Source: QAMH01 sp900556425
GTDB lineage: Bacteria > Actinomycetota > Coriobacteriia > Coriobacteriales > QAMH01
DNA: 64,000 nt
Assembly (NCBI GenBank): GCA_902475535.1
Contig: CABRZR010000011.1
Coordinates: forward strand, 19,022 to 83,021
Direction of reading: 5' to 3'
Part shown: piece after piece, positions 52,543 to 60,956 of the stretch
How the letters are laid out: the number at the start of each line of letters is the position of its first letter
Numbering within the stretch: the first letter of the stretch is position 1
The notes under the pieces: model-generated
Told to the model about the DNA's origin: nothing
Seen by the model: only the letters and a program-made list of their open reading frames with translations
Database searches by the model: none
Position numbers and translations under genes: made by a program

Positions 52543-52699
52543 AAGGGTCTGTCCCCTTATTTCCAAGATTTCTCGACTCGCTCCGCTCGCTCGAAATGAC
52601 AGTGGGGGGTCTGTCCCCTTATCACCACCTGCGGTAATCGGGGGTCTGTCCCCTTATTGCCACCTGCGGCGATTGGGGGTCTGTCCCCTTATTGCCACC
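52543..52699. repeat. Repeat cluster between ABC permease and radical SAM genes
   Basis: Four direct copies of the GGGTCTGTCCCCTTATnnCCA unit (52545, about 52606, 52640, 52677) with one AGATTTCTCGACTCGC...GCTCGAAATGACA unit between the first two. The last two units are separated by near-identical CCACCTGCGG spacers. Confidence 0.88.
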
Positions 52700-52705
52700 A
52701 CTCCC

Positions 52706-53632
52706 CTAACGCCATGTGGTGAACCTCTTCTGCAGCCAGCCGGAGAAGTAGTTGAGCACCGTGACTGTCATGCCGCAGGTGATGATGCCCGCGTAGATGT
52801 TCGCGTAGTTCGCGAACACGTTGGCATTGGATATCCAGTATCCGATGCCAGACTTGGCGCCAAAGCTCTCGGCGTACATGAGCATCAGGAAACCCGTGGT
52901 GAGCGACACGCGCAGGCCCTTGAGAATGTCCGGGATGATATAGGGAATGATGATCCTGCTGATCATGGTCGGCGTATTGACCATGAGCACGCGCGTGTTA
53001 TCCACGATGGCCGGCGGCAGCGACCCGACACGCAGAATCATGGACAGGAACTGCGGCCAGAACACGCCGATGAGGATGACCATGATGGCCGCCCAGCGGT
53101 AGGTGGGCATGATGATGACGAGGAACGGCGTGAACACGACCGACGGGATGGGCGCAAACACGTTGGCAATCGGATAGAAAATCGCACGCAAGCGCGGAAT
53201 CCATCCGCAGATGATGCCGAGGATGATGCCGAGAATCGTGCCCAGAATGTAACCCGTAAGCAGTAGCTGCAACGAGGAGACCACGTTCATCGCAAGCTCG
53301 CCGCTGTATTCGACGAAGACGTTGAAGACATTTTCCGGCGAGGGGATGAGCACGTTATGGGCAATGCCCAGCTTGGGACCAACAAGTTCCCAGGCGATGA
53401 AGATCACCCAGACGATCAGGATGATGTCGGATGAACCCTCTGGCATGGGATCCTTGCGTCGACCTAGAGCCAAGGCGAGCAGATAGAAGAACTCGATGCA
53501 GCAGATGGCGATAATCTCGCCGGTTACGGGCGAGACATTGGTACGCGTATTGGGCATGAGAAAAATGATGCCCAGCAGTGCGAGTAGAAGCACGTGTGAG
53601 ATGACCAGGTGCGTTTTGATCTTGCGCGGCAT
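52706..53632 (-). CDS. NitT/TauT-type ABC transporter permease
   Basis: 308-residue permease with about seven hydrophobic segments. The EAA loop is seen as M-L-M-Y-A-E-S-F-G-A-K-S-G-I-G-Y near 265-280, as in SsuC/TauC/ThiX-type permeases. Its start abuts the stop of the ATPase gene. The substrate is not determined. Confidence 0.85.
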   Translation of the reverse strand: MPRKIKTHLVISHVLLLALLGIIFLMPNTRTNVSPVTGEIIAICCIEFFYLLALALGRRKDPMPEGSSDIILIVWVIFIAWELVGPKLGIAHNVLIPSPENVFNVFVEYSGELAMNVVSSLQLLLTGYILGTILGIILGIICGWIPRLRAIFYPIANVFAPIPSVVFTPFLVIIMPTYRWAAIMVILIGVFWPQFLSMILRVGSLPPAIVDNTRVLMVNTPTMISRIIIPYIIPDILKGLRVSLTTGFLMLMYAESFGAKSGIGYWISNANVFANYANIYAGIITCGMTVTVLNYFSGWLQKRFTTWR

Positions 53633-54514
53633 CTACATCACCTCCTCGTATACGCGTTCGCGGTCGGCCTGGTCGAGCTTCGTCTCCTCGGCCGCGTAGA
53701 ACAGCTCCATAAGGTACGCACGACATTCCTTGTAGACATCGGTCTCGAAGAAGGCCTCGGGATCACGCGGACGCGGAATGTCGAGCGTAAACTCGTCGAT
53801 GAAGCGGCCGCCACTCATGAACACGATGCGATCGGCCAAAAGCAGCGCCTCCTCGACGTCGTGGGTAACGAAGATGGCCGTCTTGCGCGACTCGTCCGAC
53901 ATCCACAGGCCCTCCATGAGACCTTGCAGCTCGCGGCGCGTCTTGATGTCAAGCGCACCGAAGGGCTCGTCGAACAGGAGCATCTCGGTGTCCATCGCAA
54001 GCGCGCGGGCAATGGCCACGCGTTGCTGCATGCCACCGGAGAGTTGATAGGGATACAGGTCGGCGGCCTTGCTCATGTTGACCTTGGCTAGGTATTCGTC
54101 GGCAATTTCGGAGATGCGTTCCTTGCTCAAACCGCGATGTAGCTCGAGCGATGCCTGATGAATGCCGAACTCGACGTTTTGCTTCGCCTTCATCCAGGGA
54201 AAGATCGCATAGTTCTGGAAGACCACCGAACGGTTCATGCCGGGACCATCGAGCGGTTCGTCGCCGATGAGAATCCTTCCTCCCAACGGCTTTTGCAGGC
54301 CGGCAAGGATGCGAAGGGTGGTGGACTTGCCGCACCCCGAATGCCCGACCAGGCATAGGAACTCGCCGTCCGCAACGTGCAGATTCAGGTGCTTGAGCAC
54401 GAGGTCCTCATCGGGAATATCCTCTGCGGTCACATGGCGGTGCTTGCGTGTCTTGAACTTGTCCGCCTCGTCGGGGTAGGCATAGGACACGTCAATCATG
54501 TCGAGCGAGCTCAT
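53633..54514 (-). CDS. NitT/TauT-type ABC transporter ATPase
   Basis: 293-residue ATPase. Walker A G-H-S-G-C-G-K-S-T, Q-loop F-Q-N-Y-A-I-F, signature L-S-G-G-M-Q-Q-R and Walker B L-L-F-D-E-P-F-G-A-L-D are all intact. An insertion of about 25 residues near the N-terminus (residues 12-38) is longer than in SsuB. GGAGGTG precedes two adjacent ATG codons; the second (54514) has better spacing. Confidence 0.9.
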   Translation of the reverse strand: MSSLDMIDVSYAYPDEADKFKTRKHRHVTAEDIPDEDLVLKHLNLHVADGEFLCLVGHSGCGKSTTLRILAGLQKPLGGRILIGDEPLDGPGMNRSVVFQNYAIFPWMKAKQNVEFGIHQASLELHRGLSKERISEIADEYLAKVNMSKAADLYPYQLSGGMQQRVAIARALAMDTEMLLFDEPFGALDIKTRRELQGLMEGLWMSDESRKTAIFVTHDVEEALLLADRIVFMSGGRFIDEFTLDIPRPRDPEAFFETDVYKECRAYLMELFYAAEETKLDQADRERVYEEVM

Positions 54515-54612
54515 CATCACCTCCGTTTTCTTGTCTCTCGTCTTACATATGGGGAAGGACGGCCCTGCGCAAACAGGACCGCCCTGGGGCAACGCTGACA
54601 GCCGAAAGGGAC

Positions 54613-55719
54613 TTAGCCGTTGTAGATGGCGAAGTCGGCGGCAAGCTTCTGGTAGGTCTGGTTGTCGGGATACTGCGAAACCAGGCGATCGAGAGCGCGC
54701 TTGTAGACCTCGCTCGTGGCGTACTGATTCATCGCGTTCTCGTCGCCCTCGATCTCGCCGATGGAGAGCATGGCCTTGTAATAGTCCACAATCTCGTTGG
54801 TGTGGGGATCGGGCGAGAGGTCCATCATGTTGCGATAGGAATCGGTGCCGTAGAGGGCCGCCTCGACGTACTCGGGAGTCTGGGCGGAGTAATCGACCAT
54901 GCGCTTGATGACGTCTTCCTTGTTGTTGAGGTAATAGTCATAGCCGCGAATGAGGGCGACCTCGAAGTCAACGAGGGACTGGAATTTGTTGTGATAGGCA
55001 TCGTCGGAGCAGTTCTGGCGGCAGCACGGATAATCGCCCGTCACGTCCGCAGGTGCACCAGCGACCTTGATGTCATCCATGGAGGTTGAATAGGTGTAGC
55101 CCATGGCATTGTTGGCGATGAACAGGTCGCACTGACCCGAACGCAGGCCCTCGAGAGCCGTGGTGGGATTATCGACGTACTCGAACTCGACGTCCTTGCC
55201 CAGCTCAAGGCCGTTATCTTGGAGATAGGCCTTCAGGTAGATCTGGCCGCTCTCCTCGCGCTGGCAGGCGATCTTGAGACCGCGGAAGTCCTCGGCAGTC
55301 TTGAGGTCGCGATTGAAGCTGGTGGTGGAGATGAACTCCGAACCATCGAGAATGGTGCCGCCGAAGACGTAGATGGGAATACCCTGCGACACATAGGAGC
55401 ATGCCGGGACAATGCCGAAGAGGTCGATGTCGAGCTTGTTGACGGACATCGAGGCCATGGCATCGGCGAGTGCGACGGTCTGGAACTCGACGTCGCAGCC
55501 CTCCTCCTCGAAGTAGCCAAGCTGATCGGCGAGAATGGCCGGGGCAATCTTGATGAGCTTGCCGGTGACGGCGCATACCAGATGCTCGCCATCGCCCTTT
55601 TCCATGAAATCGTTGTTGCTGCCTTGGCCTGAGCCGCCGCAACCAACGAGAGACACGGTCAGCAGGGCGCTCATGGCAAGAGCGGCTACCAACACTCCAA
55701 TCTTCTTGCTTATTTTCAT
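54613..55719 (-). CDS. ABC transporter substrate-binding lipoprotein
   Basis: 368-residue NMT1/SsuA-like binding protein. A signal peptide ends in lipobox L-V-G-C (about residue 27). The mature protein begins the typical pattern K-I-A-P-A-I-L-A-D-Q-L-G-Y-F-E-E-E-G. An unusual C-C-R-Q-N-C motif occurs around residue 235. The start at 55719 has AAGGGAGA upstream. It heads the transporter operon, and its ligand is unknown. Confidence 0.87.
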   Translation of the reverse strand: MKISKKIGVLVAALAMSALLTVSLVGCGGSGQGSNNDFMEKGDGEHLVCAVTGKLIKIAPAILADQLGYFEEEGCDVEFQTVALADAMASMSVNKLDIDLFGIVPACSYVSQGIPIYVFGGTILDGSEFISTTSFNRDLKTAEDFRGLKIACQREESGQIYLKAYLQDNGLELGKDVEFEYVDNPTTALEGLRSGQCDLFIANNAMGYTYSTSMDDIKVAGAPADVTGDYPCCRQNCSDDAYHNKFQSLVDFEVALIRGYDYYLNNKEDVIKRMVDYSAQTPEYVEAALYGTDSYRNMMDLSPDPHTNEIVDYYKAMLSIGEIEGDENAMNQYATSEVYKRALDRLVSQYPDNQTYQKLAADFAIYNG

Positions 55720-55756
55720 GTGGTCTCCCTTTCGTGAATCGTAACTGAGCGCGGAG

Positions 55757-55784
55757 ACTATAGCATCTATTGGACGCATGCAAA
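55757..55784 (-). promoter_or_regulatory. Candidate promoter of the ABC transporter operon
   Basis: Minus-strand TTTGCA and TATAGT are separated by 16 bases and lie about 40 bases ahead of the binding-protein ATG. This is the best-spaced -35/-10 pair I noted in the window. Confidence 0.45.
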
Positions 55785-55901
55785 TAGTTAAGTGCAAAAT
55801 GTCCCTATTGGATTAATGCTAATGGTAGATGAATGTCGGTAATCGGTTCGGTGCAGTATCGTGCGTGCGCAAAGAGAGGGGGGCGGGGGTCACGGGGTTC
55901 A

Positions 55902-55979
55902 GGGGTCTGTCCCCGTGTTGCCAGGGGTCTGTCCCCCTATTGTCAGCTTTGGGTTCGGGGGTCTGTCCCCTTGTTGCCA
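55902..55979. repeat. Repeat cluster between ABC transporter and anion permease
   Basis: Three direct GGGGTCTGTCCCC units (55902, 55924, about 55957), the first two immediately adjacent. The remainder of the 270-base gap holds the ABC operon promoter and nothing else recognisable. Confidence 0.85.
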
Positions 55980-55989
55980 GCTTGCCGTA

Positions 55990-57195
55990 TTAGGCTAGCG
56001 CAAGCTGGCAGACGATGAGCAGCATGATGAAGAACACGCCGTTCACGATGCCGAAGAGACGAAGGAAGGACGCCGTGTCCGGCGCATCCGGCTCGCGCAG
56101 GCGCGGGATCATCGTGCGCGCGATGGCAAAGTGGCGAATCGCGATGAGGCTCGCGAGTGACCCCACGAAGGTGCCCGCTCCCCCGATGTTCACGCCGATG
56201 AGCAGCGGTTGCCACGCGTCGGCAAAGTGCGAGAGCAGCACCGCGGCGGGCACGTTGCTGATGACCTGACTGGTCAAAGCGGAGGTGAGCAAGCCCCACT
56301 GTCCCATGAGCGGCTGGAGCGCCTCCTCCAGCACCGGGATACGCGCCATGTTCCCCGCGAAGATGAAGAAGCAAAGGAACGTGACAAGCAGCGGATAGTC
56401 GACCTTGAGCAACGCATCGCGGTCGAAGATGAGAAGCGCCACGATAACGATGATGACGGCGATGCCGAAGGGAATCACGCGAAAGACTGCGAGTAGCGCG
56501 ATGACGAAGAGCGGCACGTAGGCTATGAGGCGTCGTCGGTCGAGCAACGCGGCCGAGGTCGCGGGAGCCATGACGTCCTCGTCTGACGCGTCCTGTTGCG
56601 GCTGCATCGAAACGCTGTCGTCTTCGACAATGCCACGTCCCGTCATGAACCAAGTCGCGAAGGCGATACCCGCGACGGACAGGAGAAACGGCATGGCCAT
56701 CGTCATGAGGAATTCGCCCAGCTCAACGTGGAAGTAGGAGTAAAGATAGATGTTCTGGGGATTTCCGAACGGCGTCACCATGCCGCAGAGGTTCGCCGCG
56801 AGCGCCTGCAACGCGAAGACGGCGGGCACGAGCCGTGGTTGGCCGGACTGGACAAGGGCGGCCACCGAGAGCGGCAGCATGATGACAAGCGCGACGTCGT
56901 TCGTAAACGCCATCGAAAACGCGGCCGTGACGAGCACGAGCGTCATCGCCAGCTTGCGCGGACTTCCGAAGCGCGCGATGGCGGCGCGGGCGGCCCAGTC
57001 GAAGACGCCCGCGTTTCGCAACGCGCTCGCGACGGCCAGCACGCAGAACAGGCAACCGATGGTCTTCCAGTCAAAGTAACCGAGGTACGCTCCGTCAGGC
57101 GGCACGAGGAACATGGAAACAAGGGCGACAAACGCCGCGGTGCCAAGCATCCAGTGCCTGCGCAGCAGCTGCATCAATCGGTATCGCAAGCGCAC
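55990..57195 (-). CDS. ArsB/NhaD-superfamily anion permease
   Basis: 401-residue membrane protein with about 10-11 hydrophobic segments. The family motif F-T-N-D-V-A-L-V-I-M-L-P-L is near residue 98 and G-N-P-Q-N-I-Y-L near 145. The ion-transporter superfamily includes arsenite, citrate and sodium/proton carriers; the substrate is not clear. It may start further in at a later Met. It is flanked by repeats on both sides. Confidence 0.78.
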   Translation of the reverse strand: MRLRYRLMQLLRRHWMLGTAAFVALVSMFLVPPDGAYLGYFDWKTIGCLFCVLAVASALRNAGVFDWAARAAIARFGSPRKLAMTLVLVTAAFSMAFTNDVALVIMLPLSVAALVQSGQPRLVPAVFALQALAANLCGMVTPFGNPQNIYLYSYFHVELGEFLMTMAMPFLLSVAGIAFATWFMTGRGIVEDDSVSMQPQQDASDEDVMAPATSAALLDRRRLIAYVPLFVIALLAVFRVIPFGIAVIIVIVALLIFDRDALLKVDYPLLVTFLCFFIFAGNMARIPVLEEALQPLMGQWGLLTSALTSQVISNVPAAVLLSHFADAWQPLLIGVNIGGAGTFVGSLASLIAIRHFAIARTMIPRLREPDAPDTASFLRLFGIVNGVFFIMLLIVCQLALA

Positions 57196-57245
57196 GACGC
57201 CCTCCGTCTCAGAGATTTTCGGACGCCATTATAGACGCTATCGCA

Positions 57246-57274
57246 TGGGACAAATGGACAGGTCATTTGTCCCA
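57246..57274. repeat. 29-nt perfect hairpin repeat (inverted orientation)
   Basis: Exact reverse complement of the element at 29520-29548: 11-base-pair stem TGGGACAAATG/CATTTGTCCCA with loop GACAGGT. It lies after cysK and before the permease gene. Confidence 0.85.
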
Positions 57275-57287
57275 CTGCTGACGATAT

Positions 57288-58223
57288 TTACTCCCCAAAG
57301 TCGAACATGGCGGAGCTGAGGTAGCGCTCGCCGGTGTCGGGCAGAATCACCACGATGTTCTTGCCGGCGTTCTCGGGGCGTTGGGCGAGCTTCGTTGCAG
57401 CGGCAACGGCGGCACCGGACGAGATGCCAACGAGCAGACCGTCATGAGCAGCAAGCTCACGACCCGCCTCGAAGGCCTCCTCGTTGGTGATTGTGATGAC
57501 CTCATCGTAGACGTCCGTGTCGAGCGTCTCGGGCACGAAACCGGCGCCGATGCCCTGTATGCCGTGCGATCCGCTTCGGCCTTCCGAGAGTACGGGCGAG
57601 TCCGTCGGCTCCACGGCAACGACCTGCACGTCCGGGTTCTGCTTCTTCAGATACGCGCCTGTGCCGCTGATCGTGCCGCCGGTGCCGACACCCGCCACGA
57701 GAATGTCAACCGTACCGTCCGTGGCCTCCCAAATCTCGGGGCCCGTCGTACGATAGTGGATGGCTGGATTGGCCGGGTTGGTGAACTGCGACGGAATGAA
57801 CGAGTTCGGGATTTCCGCGGCAAGTTCCTCGGCCTTTGCGATGGCGCCCTTCATGCCGTCTGCGCCAGGCGTGAGCACAAGCTCTGCACCGTAGGCGCGC
57901 ATGAGATTGCGCCGCTCGACGGACATGGTATCGGGCATCGTGATGATGATGCGGTTGCCTCGAGCGGCGGCGATGGCGGCAAGGCCTATGCCGGTGTTGC
58001 CGCTCGTAGGCTCGATGATGACCGTGTCGGCATCGAACAGGCCGTTTGCCTCGGCCTCGTCGACCATGGCCTTCGCGATGCGGTCCTTGATCGAGCCGGC
58101 CGGCTCGAAGTACTCGACCTTGCCGATGAGCCTGGCGTCCAGGCCGTGGTTGTTCTCGTAATTCGTCAGCTCGACAAGCGGCGTGTTGCCGATGAGCTCG
58201 AAGACGTTCTTGTGTATGCGCAT
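57288..58223 (-). CDS. cysK: Cysteine synthase (O-acetylserine sulfhydrylase)
   Basis: 311-residue pyridoxal phosphate enzyme. The PLP lysine is in G-S-I-K-D-R-I (about residue 45), with phosphate-binding G-T-G-G-T-I-S-G-T-G and substrate loop T-S-G-N-T-G-I-G-L. The length and motifs match CysK rather than cystathionine beta-synthase. It follows the MOSC gene by 57 bases. Confidence 0.93.
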   Translation of the reverse strand: MRIHKNVFELIGNTPLVELTNYENNHGLDARLIGKVEYFEPAGSIKDRIAKAMVDEAEANGLFDADTVIIEPTSGNTGIGLAAIAAARGNRIIITMPDTMSVERRNLMRAYGAELVLTPGADGMKGAIAKAEELAAEIPNSFIPSQFTNPANPAIHYRTTGPEIWEATDGTVDILVAGVGTGGTISGTGAYLKKQNPDVQVVAVEPTDSPVLSEGRSGSHGIQGIGAGFVPETLDTDVYDEVITITNEEAFEAGRELAAHDGLLVGISSGAAVAAATKLAQRPENAGKNIVVILPDTGERYLSSAMFDFGE

Positions 58224-58280
58224 GGGATATTCCTTCCCTATTCGTGATTTCCGTTATCTATACGTGCATTCTAGTACCAA

Positions 58281-58787
58281 TTAGGCGACCGCCGATGAGG
58301 TCTCGAGGCGCGACGCGTGGATATCGTAGGGGTCGTACGAAGAGGCAGCGGGTACCTCGCCAATGATGTCGAAGGTGTCGCCCGCGCAGACGCGGCCGCC
58401 CTTGATCACTTTGCAGAATACGCCTTCACGCGGCATGATGCAGTCCCCCATCTTGTGATAGATCGCGCAGTGCTTGTGACACTGCTTGCCGATCTGCGTG
58501 AGTTCCAGCACCGCGTCGCCCACGACAAAACGCGTGCCGACGGGAAGCGATTTAAGGTCGTAGCCTTCGACGATGATGTTCTCGCCAAACGAACCGTTCT
58601 CCACATCGGCGCCGAGCCTCTTGAAAGCCTCGATGCGCTCGTAGCCGAGAAGGCTCACCTGACGATGCCATGGGCCGGCATGGGCGTCATCCTCGATGCC
58701 CCAATCGGGAATGAGGTCGATATGCTGCTGCTCGGATTTTTGAATGCCCTTGACGGTGCTGGTGCAAACGGCTTTGACAGTGCCCAT
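58281..58787 (-). CDS. MOSC-domain protein
   Basis: 168-residue protein formed almost entirely by a MOSC domain. It contains D-A-H-A-G-P-W-H-R-Q-V-S-L-L, F-G-E-N-I-I-V-E-G, and the conserved cysteine in Q-I-G-K-Q-C-H-K-H-C. Family members handle sulfur carried on molybdenum cofactor or reduce N-hydroxylated compounds (YiiM). Short stand-alone versions are frequent in anaerobes with many molybdoenzymes. AAAGGAG is 8 bases ahead of the ATG. Confidence 0.85.
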   Translation of the reverse strand: MGTVKAVCTSTVKGIQKSEQQHIDLIPDWGIEDDAHAGPWHRQVSLLGYERIEAFKRLGADVENGSFGENIIVEGYDLKSLPVGTRFVVGDAVLELTQIGKQCHKHCAIYHKMGDCIMPREGVFCKVIKGGRVCAGDTFDIIGEVPAASSYDPYDIHASRLETSSAVA

Positions 58788-58913
58788 GTTGCACGCTCCT
58801 TTGCGAGAGGCGATGCATCGTGCGCCACCTCGATGCACCCGGTGCAACCAATGGGTGTTCCCTGGGCCGCTGCACGACGGCCTTCGGGCAAATCATAGCG
58901 TGAGCAGAGTATA
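58788..58913 (-). promoter_or_regulatory. Promoter and structured leader of the MOSC gene
   Basis: A TATACT -10 element (58908-58913) gives an untranslated leader of about 115 bases. The leader can form TGCACC/GGTGCA or GCATCG/CGATGC stems that share bases, so they may be alternatives. It could not be matched to the known molybdenum-cofactor riboswitch. Confidence 0.4.
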
Positions 58914-58943
58914 GCGCTTTATTCGCGAAAAGGAATAGAGAAT

Positions 58944-59070
58944 TTACTCGGGCAATTATCCGAGTAATACCCGGTTTTACTCCGAATTAATTCGGTAATT
59001 TTCCAGAAAAGTTTTGTTTCAGGCTTACAAAAGAGGAGGCTGAAATTATAAGGTCGCAAATTGCGACCTT
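58944..59070. promoter_or_regulatory. Cluster of palindromes, possible operators
   Basis: Within an otherwise gene-free stretch (about 58.9-59.2 kb) are three inverted repeats: TTACTCGG-8-CCGAGTAA (58944-58967), the perfect palindrome CCGAATTAATTCGG (58982-58995) flanked by TTAC and TAA, and AAGGTCGCA-3-TGCGACCTT (59050-59070). The first two share a TTACTC(C)G half-site. The region is AT-rich compared with its surroundings. Confidence 0.5.
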
Positions 59071-59195
59071 AAATCCCGAAGCAGCAAAGCAAAGAACTTG
59101 GTGGCGCCACCTACCTCGCGTCTTTACCGAGCAAGGCGTCGCAATGCTTTCGGCAGTGCTGAGCAAGCGAGGGACTGTCCCCCGGTTCCCATTCC

Positions 59196-59235
59196 AGAAA
59201 AAGGAATGCGCCGTCGGGGGGGATGACGGCGCATT
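59196..59235 (-). terminator. Rho-independent terminator of the second molybdoenzyme operon
   Basis: On the minus strand AATGCGCCGTC and GACGGCGCATT form a perfect 11-base-pair stem followed by CCTTTTT. It lies 28 bases after the last gene of the operon. Confidence 0.88.
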
Positions 59236-59262
59236 CTGGTAAAGAGGAGGGATTGACTTTGT

Positions 59263-59517
59263 TTACGCCTTGTCGGCGGCGTTATCGATGCGCATGGCAT
59301 CCTCGGCAGCTATTTCACCTACCGAGGAACCGTCTTTGACAGCCTCTTCCATGCGCTCAGCGCGGGCAAAGGCCTCGGTAGCCTCAACGGCTTCCCCAGC
59401 ATCACCCAATACGCCCATGTTGTCGTGTTCGCGGGCATTATATTCGCGCTCCATAGCCTCGGCTTTAACCGATTCGTCTTCCTTCATAGCAACTTCTTTT
59501 TCTAAGCTTTCGTTCAT
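59263..59517 (-). CDS. Small acidic protein
   Basis: 84-residue, very acidic, predicted helical protein with many Glu/Ala residues (E-A-M-E-R-E-Y-N-A-R, E-A-V-E-A-T-E-A-F-A-R-A-E-R). The ATG at 59517 is set by AAAGGAG 8 bases upstream. It is the last gene of the operon, 67 bases after the AAA+ gene. No family recognised; it could be an adaptor of the preceding ATPase, by position only. Confidence 0.6.
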   Translation of the reverse strand: MNESLEKEVAMKEDESVKAEAMEREYNAREHDNMGVLGDAGEAVEATEAFARAERMEEAVKDGSSVGEIAAEDAMRIDNAADKA

Positions 59518-59584
59518 TTCAAGTCTCCTTTCCGTGCTTTCCTTAGCACTCCGAATGTTCGTGAAGCGCAAGGTCATCCATCCG

Positions 59585-60283
59585 TCATACACCAAGCAAT
59601 TCAGTCACTTTTTCTCGTGTAATGGCTCCACGCTCTTCCTCAGATATCTCCGTGAAAAGAAAACGAAGGGCATTTCTTACATCCGCGGCATTCTGGGCAA
59701 AATCCTGCGCAATAAAATCAAGAACATCGTCGTTAAGGCGTGCGATATCTGCGGATTTACCCACAAAGGAGTTTTGTATACGCTCGGCAAATTGTCGAAG
59801 ACCCTGGGCATCAAGTGGCTTGACTTCCACAGCGGAAAAATCGGCTAAGGCCTCACGAATCTTTTCCGAAGCTATCTCCTCCAAAGGCACATCTGACACC
59901 ACAACGGTATCAAGCCCCGCTCGCTTACGTTGAGTCAAAAGCAGACGACAGATTTCGGCACCCAGTTCTCCGGCATCGACAAAGCGATCCACTCCGTCTA
60001 GCAGAAGAACGTCTGCCTCTCCGATTCTGTTCAGAAACTCATCGTTTGCCCCGCTCTGGAGCACAGCAACGATTTCCCCCGCATGGCACGAAACAATGCG
60101 ACGAGGCGCAAGTAAATCGCGCTCACGACCTCGTGCGTGGACAACCGTAGACTTGCCCGTGCCGGGCGATCCCCAGACAAAGAGCTCGACAAAGCCCTCG
60201 TGCTCTCTGCCAATGGAGAGGATGGTCTCGAAAGCCTGACGATTACCGTCGGTAATCACAATCTCATCCAGCATCGACGCCAT
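59585..60283 (-). CDS. DnaA/Hda-like AAA+ ATPase
   Basis: 232-residue AAA+ protein similar to domain III of DnaA and in length to Hda. Walker A G-S-P-G-T-G-K-S-T is at about residues 38-46 and Walker B L-L-L-D-G-V-D. The sensor I region reads V-V-V-S-D-V-P-L-E-E-I, and the C-terminal lid N-A-A-D-V-R-N-A-L-R-F-L resembles the DnaA R-x-L-x-G-A-L segment. It lacks domain I and the DNA-binding domain IV. AAGGAGG precedes the start, which overlaps the cysteine-rich gene by 20 bases. A role at the replication origin or as a molybdoenzyme chaperone are both open. Confidence 0.72.
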   Translation of the reverse strand: MASMLDEIVITDGNRQAFETILSIGREHEGFVELFVWGSPGTGKSTVVHARGRERDLLAPRRIVSCHAGEIVAVLQSGANDEFLNRIGEADVLLLDGVDRFVDAGELGAEICRLLLTQRKRAGLDTVVVSDVPLEEIASEKIREALADFSAVEVKPLDAQGLRQFAERIQNSFVGKSADIARLNDDVLDFIAQDFAQNAADVRNALRFLFTEISEEERGAITREKVTELLGV

Positions 60284-60494
60284 CTCGTTCCTCCTTCAAC
60301 AGTTTTCCTTGCCTACCATGTCCCATGGCCGCAACCGGCACAAACGCCTGTTGTCCGCAGGATTCGCAGATGCCCGTCTCGCCGTCTACAAGACCACCAC
60401 AATCGAGGCAAGGGATGGCGGCCGGGGGCACGTAATACACGCTTTCCTCGTCATACTTGCCACACCGGCCGCATTTGGTGCACGGATAGCACAT
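60264..60494 (-). CDS. Cysteine-rich mini-protein (zinc-ribbon-like), second copy
   Basis: 76-residue protein that starts M-C-Y-P-C-T-K-C-G-R-C-G and later has C-L-D-C-G and C-E-S-C-G knuckles, followed by a basic tail. It matches the architecture of the protein at 21867-22055 (M-C-x-x-x-C, C-G-R-C, then two C-x2-C-G). The start at 60494 lies 10 bases after the isomerase stop, with GGAG close by. It is between the FKBP and AAA+ genes. Metal binding is inferred. Confidence 0.7.
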   Translation of the reverse strand: MCYPCTKCGRCGKYDEESVYYVPPAAIPCLDCGGLVDGETGICESCGQQAFVPVAAMGHGRQGKLLKEERDGVDAG

Positions 60495-60504
60495 TCTCCG
60501 CAGC

Positions 60505-60942
60505 CTATCGGTCCACATCCACGAGCTTGATCCAATATTCCAGGGTTTTGCCCGCAAAGGGATGGTTCAGGTCAATCTTGACGTTGTCCTCGGTTGTCTC
60601 CACGACAAACGCCGGCTGCCTGTTTCCGTCCTCGGGATTGCGATGGAACATGACATCGCCCTCCTTCAAGGTGTAGCCCTGATCAAGCATGGAACGGGGA
60701 TACCATTGCGCCAAGCCGTCTTGATACTTTCCGTATCCCATCTCGGGCGGGATCTCGACAGTCTTCTCCTGACCCGGCATCATGCCCAATAGGGCATCCT
60801 CAATACCGCGGGGCAGCTTCATGTCGCCGACCATGACAACGAGCGGCTCTCCTTCCGAGCGATCATCGACAGCCGGCGCGCCCTTCTCACCTCCCTTATA
60901 GAGAATCGAAACGACGCTTCCGACATGAACCTGCTTATCCAT
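60505..60942 (-). CDS. SlyD-like FKBP-type peptidyl-prolyl isomerase
   Basis: 145-residue isomerase. The FKBP core has D-R-S-E-G-E-P-L-V-V and G-I-E-D-A-L-L-G-M, an IF-domain insertion (Y-G-K-Y-Q-D-G-L...), and the SlyD-like end L-N-H-P-F-A-G-K-T-L. No histidine-rich metal-binding tail is present. It starts 14 bases after the ferredoxin stop in the molybdoenzyme operon, so folding or assembly of that enzyme is a reasonable inference. Confidence 0.85.
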   Translation of the reverse strand: MDKQVHVGSVVSILYKGGEKGAPAVDDRSEGEPLVVMVGDMKLPRGIEDALLGMMPGQEKTVEIPPEMGYGKYQDGLAQWYPRSMLDQGYTLKEGDVMFHRNPEDGNRQPAFVVETTEDNVKIDLNHPFAGKTLEYWIKLVDVDR

Positions 60943-60956
60943 TGCCCGCTCGCCTC

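Noticed and set aside
52543..52699. CRISPR array
   Set aside because: The GGGTCTGTCCCC units vary in sequence, spacing is irregular (about 35-60 bases), the intervening sequences are partly repeated, and there are no cas genes.
58788..58901. Known molybdenum-cofactor riboswitch
   Set aside because: The conserved core of that RNA class could not be recognised in the leader; only generic hairpins are visible.
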